IMG/VR virus record: IMGVR_UViG_3300047548_002258
Coordinates: 1-20,423 of that record
From: a virus
Reading direction: 5' to 3' (one strand)
DNA length: 20,423 nt
Shown: positions 15,210 through 20,423 of the stretch, one piece after another
Position numbering within the stretch: the stretch's first letter is position 1
Layout: every line of letters begins with the position of its first letter
The notes under the pieces: model-generated
What the model was told of the DNA's origin: nothing
The model's database searches: none
The model's input: only the letters and a program-made list of their open reading frames with translations
Made by a program: the position numbers and the translations under genes

Positions 15210-16355
15210 ATGACCATTACAACCTTGCCAGCGCCGCCCACCCGGGCGGACGCGACCAATTTCAATGCGCGGGCAGACGCCTTCCTGTCAGCACTCCCGA
15301 CCTTCGCGACCGAGGCCAATGCGCTGGCGAGCGAAGTGAACGGCTATGCCAGTAATGCTGCTGCCAGTGCCGCCACGGCCACCAATGCGCCTGGCACCAG
15401 CGCGACCAGCACCACCAGCCTTGCTGTCGGCGCTGGGTCGAAGGCGCTAACGGTGCAGACTGGCAAAGCTCTGGTCGTGGGGCAGTGGGTGACTATCACG
15501 TCGACGGCGACGCCGGCCAACTGGATGCACGGCCAGGTCACGGCCTACACCAGCGGCACGGGCGCGCTCACGGTCAATGTGTCAGCAATTGGCGGGAGCG
15601 GTACCTATGCGGCCTGGACTGTTGGCCTCAGCGCGCCATCCCAGTCGAGCGCGGCGCTTCTTTCGACCTCAAGCTATGCTGACCCCACCTGGCTGACCTC
15701 GCTGGCCGCATCGAAGCTCACCGGTACCGTGCTGATTACTGGCGGCGGTACCGGTGCGAACACCGGGGCAGATGCGCGCACCAATCTTGACGTGCCCTCG
15801 CGCTCGGGCGCTGGCGCTTCTGGTACCTGGGGAATCTCGATCAGCGGCAATGCCGCAAGTGCCAATACGGCCACGACTGCGACGGTGTCGGGCACAGCCA
15901 ATGCGCTCAACACTGCAGGCAGCTATCAGGTGGGCTCGCTCGGGATCGGGACCGCGGCTTCCGGCGTTGCTGGTGAAATCCGCGCGACCGGTGACATCAC
16001 CGCGTTCTTTGCCTCGGATGTTCGGCTGAAGGAGAACGTAAAGCCGATCGTGGGTGCACTCAGCGCCGTGCTCGCGATTGGCGGTAAGACCTTTGACTGG
16101 AGCGACAGCCACATCGCAGCGCGCGGCGGCGAAGACGGCCTCTTCGTGCGCAAAGCCGACTTCGGGGTGATTGCGCAGGACGTCGAGCGCGTCTTCCCCC
16201 TTGCGGTCTGTGCTCGGCCTGACGGCCATCTCGCGGTCGACTACGCCAAGCTCGCCGCGCTCGCTTTCCAGGCCATCATCGAGATCAAGGCCGAGGTCGA
16301 CGATCTGCGCGTTCAGCTTCCCAACATACCAATTGCTGGGGCCGCTGATGCCTGA
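15210..16355 (+). CDS. Tail fibre with C-terminal S74 intramolecular chaperone domain
   Basis: A 381-residue fibre preceded by GAGGGACC. Residues 1-60 are Ala-rich and coiled-coil-like, residues 60-150 are beta-rich with SLAVGAGSKALTVQTGKALVVG, and the middle is a low-complexity Gly/Ala/Thr shaft. Residues 269-381 form a Peptidase_S74/endosialidase-chaperone domain: SDVRLKENV gives the Ser269-Lys274 pair at the normal 5-residue spacing, then DFGVIAQDVERVFP and VDYAKLAALAFQAIIEIKAEV. The domain trimerises the fibre and then cuts itself off before Ser269. The 3' end overlaps the next gene by 8 bases. Its receptor is unknown. Confidence 0.88.
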   Translation: MTITTLPAPPTRADATNFNARADAFLSALPTFATEANALASEVNGYASNAAASAATATNAPGTSATSTTSLAVGAGSKALTVQTGKALVVGQWVTITSTATPANWMHGQVTAYTSGTGALTVNVSAIGGSGTYAAWTVGLSAPSQSSAALLSTSSYADPTWLTSLAASKLTGTVLITGGGTGANTGADARTNLDVPSRSGAGASGTWGISISGNAASANTATTATVSGTANALNTAGSYQVGSLGIGTAASGVAGEIRATGDITAFFASDVRLKENVKPIVGALSAVLAIGGKTFDWSDSHIAARGGEDGLFVRKADFGVIAQDVERVFPLAVCARPDGHLAVDYAKLAALAFQAIIEIKAEVDDLRVQLPNIPIAGAADA

Positions 16356-16563
16356 ACAGGATCCCGCCGTCGAAATGGCGCTCATCAGGGCAGACCTCGA
16401 AGCCGTTCAGGAAGAGCTGAAGGCCGTGCGCAAGGAGCTCAAGGACCTGCTCGATGCCTGGAACACCGCCACCGGGGTCGTACGGTTCGTCAAATGGCTC
16501 TCGACCCTCGTGGCAGCGATCGCGGTGATCACGGCCGCGTTCAAAGGCTTTTCAGGCCGCTAA
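16348..16563 (+). CDS. Small single-TM protein, holin or XhlA-like candidate
   Basis: A 71-residue product starting at the ATG at 16348, inside the end of the fibre gene; longer upstream extensions would lie entirely within that gene in another frame. The N-terminal half is a charged coiled coil (LIRADLEAVQEELKAVRKEL). The C-terminal third has one membrane segment (FVKWLSTLVAAIAVITAAF) and a short basic end. This layout resembles XhlA/haemolysin-type and other small phage holin accessory proteins. It sits just before the endolysin gene, which supports a lysis role, but sequence alone does not prove it. Confidence 0.7.
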   Translation: MPEQDPAVEMALIRADLEAVQEELKAVRKELKDLLDAWNTATGVVRFVKWLSTLVAAIAVITAAFKGFSGR

Positions 16564-16583
16564 CCTTCATCAGGAGAATATCC

Positions 16584-17123
16584 ATGAACCCGCTACCGCC
16601 AGCCTACCGCTGGCTTGATGATCTGCAGCCGCTGCCCAGGATGGTGGCGGAAGCTCGTAAGCTCTTCGGAACGGTCGAGGCCAAAGGCGCCGCCGACAAT
16701 CCGGTGATCCTGGGCTGGGCCAAAGAGCTCGGCCTCGCCAAGGTCTACAACCACGACGAGATCCCCTGGTGCGGGCTCTTTGCCGGCATTGTTGCCAAGC
16801 GTGCCGGCAAGGCGCTGCCCAGCCAGCCGCTCTGGGCGCGCAGCTGGGTGAACTTCGGCAAGGATGGCAGCGCAAAGCCGCAGCTTGGCGATGTGCTCGT
16901 CTTCCGCCGCGGTGAGGTCTCCGGCCATGTCGGGCTCTACATCGGTGAGGACTACGGCGCCTTTCATGTGCTCGGCGGCAACCAGTCCGATGGCGTGACC
17001 ATCACCCGCATTGCCAGGGAGCGCTGCATCGCGGTCCGCCGCCCTGTCTACAAGGCAGCGCCTGGAACCGCGAAGCCGGTCGAACTGGCAGCGACCGGTG
17101 CGCTTTCAACGAACGAAGCCTGA
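16584..17123 (+). CDS. Endolysin, CHAP/NlpC-P60-like peptidase (TIGR02594 type)
   Basis: A 179-residue product from the ATG at 16584 after CAGGAG. The core matches the TIGR02594 group of phage cysteine peptidases: ILGWAKELGL, then PWCGLFAGIVAKRAG with Cys63 as likely nucleophile, LWARSWVNFG, QLGDVLVFRRGEVSGHVGLYIGED with His115 as likely base, and LGGNQSDGVTI for the third polar residue. It has no signal peptide and would need a holin to reach the cell wall. It is predicted to cut peptidoglycan peptides. The C-terminal 25 residues are a loose Ala/Pro-rich tail. An intrinsic terminator follows 40 bases after the stop. Confidence 0.88.
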   Translation: MNPLPPAYRWLDDLQPLPRMVAEARKLFGTVEAKGAADNPVILGWAKELGLAKVYNHDEIPWCGLFAGIVAKRAGKALPSQPLWARSWVNFGKDGSAKPQLGDVLVFRRGEVSGHVGLYIGEDYGAFHVLGGNQSDGVTITRIARERCIAVRRPVYKAAPGTAKPVELAATGALSTNEA

Positions 17124-17163
17124 CCCAACCATCCACTGCTTCACAAGCAGCTGGTTCATCCCG

Positions 17164-17185
17164 CCCGCCATTTGGCGGGTTTTTT
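17164..17185 (+). terminator. Intrinsic terminator after the endolysin gene
   Basis: CCCGCC (17164-17169) and GGCGGG (17174-17179) form a perfect 6-bp G+C stem with loop ATTT, directly followed by six T (17180-17185). It ends 4 bases before the ribosome-binding site of the next gene, leaving no room for a promoter between. It would cut late transcription unless antiterminated or leaky. Confidence 0.85.
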
Positions 17186-17199
17186 ATTGGAGAAGTGAC

Positions 17200-17394
17200 A
17201 TGGAAGACCTCAAACCCTGGTGGACTTCGAAGGCCATCTGGACCGGCGTTATCGGCAGCCTTTGGGGCGTTGCCGGCACGCTCGGCGTTCTACCCGCCGG
17301 GCTCGACCAGACTGACGTATTGACCGTGGTGCTGGCGCTGACCGGTATCGGCGGCGTCCTGTTCCGCAAGACGGCAACAGCCCGCATCGGCTGA
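17200..17394 (+). CDS. Small two-TM protein, holin candidate
   Basis: A 64-residue product with GGAGAAG at 17189-17195 before the ATG. Two membrane segments are visible, about residues 12-33 (AIWTGVIGSLWGVAGTLGVL) and 41-56 (VLTVVLALTGIGGVLF), followed by RKTATARIG. Small proteins starting KxWWTSK..W.G and ending in a basic 'AT.RIG'-type tail are frequent near endolysins in alphaproteobacterial phages and are usually annotated as holins. A holin would let the upstream endolysin reach the wall. The stop codon overlaps a small hairpin and an ATG (17394) that is unlikely to be used. Confidence 0.7.
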   Translation: MEDLKPWWTSKAIWTGVIGSLWGVAGTLGVLPAGLDQTDVLTVVLALTGIGGVLFRKTATARIG

Positions 17395-17424
17395 TGCACA
17401 ATGGCGGGGGCTGCGGCTCCCGCC
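17384..17424 (+). promoter_or_regulatory. Two consecutive RNA hairpins between holin candidate and adaptor gene
   Basis: GCATC/GATGC (17384-17397, loop GGCT) covers the stop codon of the preceding gene. Six bases later GGCGGGGGC/GCTCCCGCC (17403-17424) forms a 9-bp stem, one G-T pair included, with loop TGCG. No T tract follows, so neither is a normal intrinsic terminator. The second re-uses the GGCGGG/CCCGCC arms of the terminator upstream in inverse order. They may act as RNA processing, pause or stability elements. Confidence 0.5.
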
Positions 17425-17450
17425 ACCCTGAATTCCAAACAGGTGCAGGC

Positions 17451-17762
17451 ATGACCAGGCTGACCATTCGCCGGTGCGGTACCAAGCGCGTGCGCGCCAC
17501 CTTCTTTGCCGACCAGAGCGCAGGGCTGGCCCGGGATCTTGCCGGTCTAACGCTCATGGTTATCGATCAAAGCCCGAACATTGCAGCGCCCGCACTTGCG
17601 ATCCTGATCCCACCTTCGGGCGGGCAGATTGAAGTGCTCTGGAGCGACGAGCAGACTGCGCCGCTTGCGCCCGGTGCCGGCAAGGTCTGGCTGACGCTGG
17701 GCTTCGAGAATGAGAGCGGGGAGCGTGAGGTTCTTCCGACCCTTACGTTTGATGTCGAATGA
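17451..17762 (+). CDS. Small BppU-N-like beta domain protein, probable fibre adaptor
   Basis: A 103-residue product. I chose the ATG at 17451 because the in-frame ATG at 17394 sits in a hairpin and would add a Gly/Cys-rich stretch unlike a protein start. The pattern DLAGLTLMVID, then GGQIEVLWSDEQTAPLAPGAG, KVWLTLGFENESGE and a last strand LPTLTFDVE resembles the immunoglobulin-like N-terminal domain of baseplate upper proteins (BppU/DUF2479). Phages often place such a domain just before fibre genes to link them to the tail. The stop overlaps the next ATG (ATGA). Family assignment is by pattern only. Confidence 0.6.
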   Translation: MTRLTIRRCGTKRVRATFFADQSAGLARDLAGLTLMVIDQSPNIAAPALAILIPPSGGQIEVLWSDEQTAPLAPGAGKVWLTLGFENESGEREVLPTLTFDVE

Positions 17763-18043
17763 CGGCCGCGCTTCAGATCATCGAGGCGGTCCAGACCATC
17801 CTCGTCGAGAGCGACGGCACAAGCATCACACTTGATGTCTCGAGCGCCGGGATCTCAGGCCCACGCGGGTTTACCGGGCCTCAAGGGCCTCAGGGGCCGC
17901 CCGGACCGCTGAGCGCACTGACCGATCTCAGCGATGTCGACCTCGCCACGCCCGAGGGCGGCGACGTCCTCACCTACTCATCCCCCACCAACACATGGAT
18001 CAACGAGAAAGCGACCAGACTGGTCGACGGAGGTAATTTCTGA
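17759..18043 (+). CDS. Short collagen-like fibre-linker protein
   Basis: A 94-residue product. Residues 1-30 form a small beta segment. Residues 34-50 are collagen-like Gly-X-Y triplets ([17 protein letters not shown]), which in phages form a trimeric rod. Residues 51-94 contain [17 protein letters not shown] and NTWINE, a common unit of tail fibres. It could form a trimeric connector between the BppU-like adaptor and the fibre. The gene ends in DGGNF-TGA, and its last codons include the GGAGGT ribosome-binding site and TGATG overlap of the next gene. Confidence 0.8.
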   Translation: MTAALQIIEAVQTILVESDGTSITLDVSSAGISGPRGFTGPQGPQGPPGPLSALTDLSDVDLATPEGGDVLTYSSPTNTWINEKATRLVDGGNF

Positions 18044-19584
18044 TGGCCAATACCTTGCGCATCAAGCGGCGGGCTGCAGGCGGTGCGGCCGGCGCTCCGG
18101 CTTCGCTTGCCAATGCAGAGCTCGCGTTCAACGAACAGGACAACACCCTCTATTACGGCACCGGCACGGGCGGCGCTGGCGGCACCGCAACGTCAGTCAT
18201 CGCGATCGGCGGCTCGGGGGCTTTCATGGCAACGACTGGCGTCCAGACCATCGCCGGGACCAAGACGTTTACCTCAACGATCTCGGGCTCGATCGATGGC
18301 AATGCAGGTTCGGCGACCAAGCTGGCGACCCCGCGCACCTTCTCCATCACCGGGGACGGCACGGGCTCCGCAAGCTTTGATGGTTCAGCCAACGCCTCGA
18401 TCGCGCTGACCCTTGCCAACTCTGGTGCAACCGCCGGAACCTATGGTTCTGCCACGCAAGTCGGTCAGGTTGCGGTCGACGCCAAGGGGCGCGTGACGGC
18501 CGCCAGCAATGTTGCGATCACGTTCCCGGTCACGTCCGTTGCGGGACGCACCGGGGCCATCACGATCACCACGTCCGACGTCTCGGAAGGTACCAACCTC
18601 TATTACACTGACGTCCGTGTCCGGTCGAACCGGCTCGACCAATTGGCTGCCCCCACGGCTGCCGTAGTGCTGAACAGCCAGCGGATCACAGGCCTCGCAG
18701 ATCCGACTGCAGCCCAGGACGCAGCCACCAAGAACTACGTCGATCTTACCGTTCAAGGTCTCGACCCCAAGGCCTCGGTCAAGGCGGCGTCCACGGCCAA
18801 CATCGCATCGCTATCTGGTGCAATGACCATCGACGGCGTTGCTCTGGTGGCCGGCGACCGCGTGCTGGTGAAAGACCAGAACACGACGTCCGCCAATGGC
18901 GTTTATGTCGTTGCGGCTGGTGCCTGGGCTCGCGCTGACGACCTCTCGACCTGGGCGGAGCATGTCGCGGCTTATCTGTTCGTCGAACAGGGCGCCGTGA
19001 ACGCCGACGTCGGCTTCCTCTGCACTGTCGATACTGGCGGCACGCTCGGCACAACCGCGATCACCTTCGTCCAGTTCAATGGCGCGGGGCAGATCGTTGC
19101 GGGCGCTGGTCTCACCAAGACCGGGAATACGATTGATGTGGGTGCTGGTACTGGCATCTCCGTGGCAGCCGACAGCTTGGGCCTCAGCGGTCAGGCGTTG
19201 GCCCTGCATAACCTTGCCACGAGTGGTCTTGTTACCCGCACGGCTGCCGACACCATTGCCGGACGGACGATCACGGCCGGGTCGACCAAGGTCGCGATCA
19301 CCAATGGCGATGGTGTTGCCGGCAACCCGACCATTGACGTCAACGAAGCCAACCTGACCCTTGGTAACATCGGCGGCACGCTTGGGGTGGCCAAGGGTGG
19401 CTCGGGCGCGACCACGCTGACCGGCTATATCAAGGGCAACGGCACAGCTGCATTCACTGCCTCTGCGACCATTCCCAATACCGACATTTTGGGCCTTGGC
19501 ACGATGTCGACGCAGGCAGCAAGCTCGGTGGCTATCACCGGTGGCTCGATCGACGGGGTTACTCTTGATGGGGGTACATTCTGA
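18043..19584 (+). CDS. Tail fibre protein, Mtd_N-like N-terminus, no S74 domain
   Basis: A 513-residue protein. The start ([13 protein letters not shown], then [20 protein letters not shown]) resembles the N-terminal domain of the major tropism determinant/phage fibre family. Next come repeated fibre units: [35 protein letters not shown] and [14 protein letters not shown]. The middle has [25 protein letters not shown] and a [19 protein letters not shown] block. The end has [20 protein letters not shown] and terminates in [12 protein letters not shown]. No chaperone domain is present, so it probably relies on the next protein or is a structural part of the fibre. It starts in a TGATG overlap after GGAGGT. 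Confidence 0.85.
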   Translation: MANTLRIKRRAAGGAAGAPASLANAELAFNEQDNTLYYGTGTGGAGGTATSVIAIGGSGAFMATTGVQTIAGTKTFTSTISGSIDGNAGSATKLATPRTFSITGDGTGSASFDGSANASIALTLANSGATAGTYGSATQVGQVAVDAKGRVTAASNVAITFPVTSVAGRTGAITITTSDVSEGTNLYYTDVRVRSNRLDQLAAPTAAVVLNSQRITGLADPTAAQDAATKNYVDLTVQGLDPKASVKAASTANIASLSGAMTIDGVALVAGDRVLVKDQNTTSANGVYVVAAGAWARADDLSTWAEHVAAYLFVEQGAVNADVGFLCTVDTGGTLGTTAITFVQFNGAGQIVAGAGLTKTGNTIDVGAGTGISVAADSLGLSGQALALHNLATSGLVTRTAADTIAGRTITAGSTKVAITNGDGVAGNPTIDVNEANLTLGNIGGTLGVAKGGSGATTLTGYIKGNGTAAFTASATIPNTDILGLGTMSTQAASSVAITGGSIDGVTLDGGTF

Positions 19585-20423
19585 TGGCGAACACAATTCT
19601 GCTCAAGCGATCCTCGACCGCCTCGAGTGTGCCTACTGCCGGTTCGCTTCAGGCCGGTGAACTGGCAGTCAATCTGGCCGATCAGAAGCTCTACTCGAAG
19701 ACGGCCGGTGGGACGGTGGTGCAGGTCGGGTTTGGTAATCTGACCTCTGGTATGGTGACAACTGCGCTGGGTTACACGCCATACAACTCGAACAACCCAA
19801 GCGGCTACATCACCAGTAGTGGATCGATTACCGGCTCCGCGGGATCCTGCACGGGGAATGCCGCGACTGCGACCAAGTGGGCGACAGGGCGAACCATCGC
19901 GCTGACGGGCGACGTGAGTGGCACTAGTGCTGCTTTTGACGGGGCCGCTGCCCTCTCGTTCGCGACGGCGCTGGCGAACTCCGGGGTTTCCGCCGGAACT
20001 TACACCAAAGTCACAGTCGATGCCAAAGGCCGGGTCACGACCGGCGCTTCGCTCGCATCTTCAGATGTGACCGGAGCCCTCGGGTACACGCCGGCGAACA
20101 AGGGTGGCGAGAGCTTCACGGGCTCGATTTCAGTGAGCGGTACGATCACCGCGAGTGGAGACATTACGGCTTATTCCGACGCTTCGCTCAAGACAGACGT
20201 GGAAACCATCAGTGGTGCGCTTGAGCTTGTGAAGCGGATGCGCGGTGTTCGATACACCCGCACCGATACAGGTATGGCTGGTATTGGTGTCATTGCGCAG
20301 GAGATGCAGGAGGTCATACCGGAGGTTGTTGCGTCAAACGACGATGGCATGGCTTCGGTGGCATACGGCAATTTGGTTGGAGTGCTAATTGAGGCGGTGA
20401 AGGAGTTGGCTGAGAGGTTGTAA
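19584..20423 (+). CDS. Tail fibre with Mtd_N-like N-terminus and C-terminal S74 chaperone domain
   Basis: A 279-residue protein ending with the last base of the window. The N-terminus (ANTILLKRSSTASSVPTAGS, then GELAVNLADQKLYSK) is paralogous to that of the preceding fibre. The middle repeats fibre units: [61 protein letters not shown] and LGYTPANKGG. The C-terminal domain begins YSDASLKTDV, giving the Ser198-Lys203 pair, then GVIAQEMQEVIPEVV and VAYGNLVGVLIEAVKEL. It should trimerise and cut before Ser198. It begins in a TGATG overlap after GGGGGT. It could be the receptor-binding tip of the second fibre set. Confidence 0.9.
   Translation: MANTILLKRSSTASSVPTAGSLQAGELAVNLADQKLYSKTAGGTVVQVGFGNLTSGMVTTALGYTPYNSNNPSGYITSSGSITGSAGSCTGNAATATKWATGRTIALTGDVSGTSAAFDGAAALSFATALANSGVSAGTYTKVTVDAKGRVTTGASLASSDVTGALGYTPANKGGESFTGSISVSGTITASGDITAYSDASLKTDVETISGALELVKRMRGVRYTRTDTGMAGIGVIAQEMQEVIPEVVASNDDGMASVAYGNLVGVLIEAVKELAERL

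Noticed and set aside
15340-15420. CRISPR-like or minisatellite repeat in the Ala/Thr-rich fibre region
   Set aside because: The repetition is amino-acid low complexity (GCC/ACC codons) without regular unit or spacers.
17394-17450. Upstream start (ATG 17394) for the BppU-like protein
   Set aside because: It lies in a hairpin, overlaps the previous stop and would add 19 atypical Gly/Cys-rich residues before a normal-looking start at 17451.
18811-19596. 261-residue open frame on the minus strand inside the fibre gene
   Set aside because: Shadow frame of a repetitive fibre gene; no independent support.
1-20423. Gene transfer agent cluster
   Set aside because: Head gene order resembles GTAs of alphaproteobacteria, but the characteristic GTA tail-end genes (g12-g15 type) are missing and a long 1397-residue tape measure, S74 fibres and lysis genes point to an ordinary phage.

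Overview
The window is one long plus-strand late region of a tailed, long-tailed (siphovirus-like) bacteriophage or prophage with an HK97-type head. Base 1 falls inside the large terminase gene; the last base is the final base of a tail-fibre stop codon. The G+C-rich coding sequence, the many ATGA/TAATG/TGATG gene junctions, a TonB_C-type lipoprotein of the sort common in sphingomonads and two tRNA-Leu genes of alphaproteobacterial type suggest an alphaproteobacterial host, most likely Sphingomonadales. That assignment is inference. No integrase, repressor, replication gene or small terminase is present, so the sequence alone does not show whether this is a free phage or a prophage.

Layout. 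(1) 1-7053, DNA packaging, head and neck: TerL (5' end missing), portal, S78-type prohead protease, HK97-like major capsid protein, a small head-region protein, phiE125 gp8-type connector, head-tail adaptor, HK97 gp10-like protein and tail terminator. (2) 7081-7542, tail tube. (3) About 7543-9200, a compositionally different island breaking the usual tail-tube to chaperone order: a two-TM protein, a TonB_C lipoprotein and two tRNA-Leu genes on the opposite strand. (4) 9217-15168, tail assembly: chaperone gene with a convincing -1 frameshift site giving G and G-T products, a 1397-aa tape measure and one tail-tip candidate. (5) 15210-17394, an S74-chaperone fibre, a small TM protein, a CHAP/NlpC-like endolysin, an intrinsic terminator and a two-TM holin candidate. 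(6) 17451-20423, a second fibre cassette: BppU-like adaptor, short collagen-like protein, and two fibre genes with related N-termini, the last ending in a second S74 domain.

How it works together. Terminase and portal load DNA. Protease cleaves the capsid delta domain, which here carries tandem 11-residue coiled-coil repeats, and the HK97 crosslinking residues appear conserved. The connector series joins head to tail. G/G-T chaperones and the tape measure set tail length, which the tape measure size puts near 200 nm. Two separate fibre sets presumably bind host surface structures, and the lysis genes between them release progeny.

The parts least explained by ordinary phage architecture are the island with its TonB-like lipoprotein (a possible superinfection-exclusion or receptor-masking moron) and antisense tRNA-Leu pair, and the terminator and hairpins that separate the second fibre cassette from the rest of the late operon.
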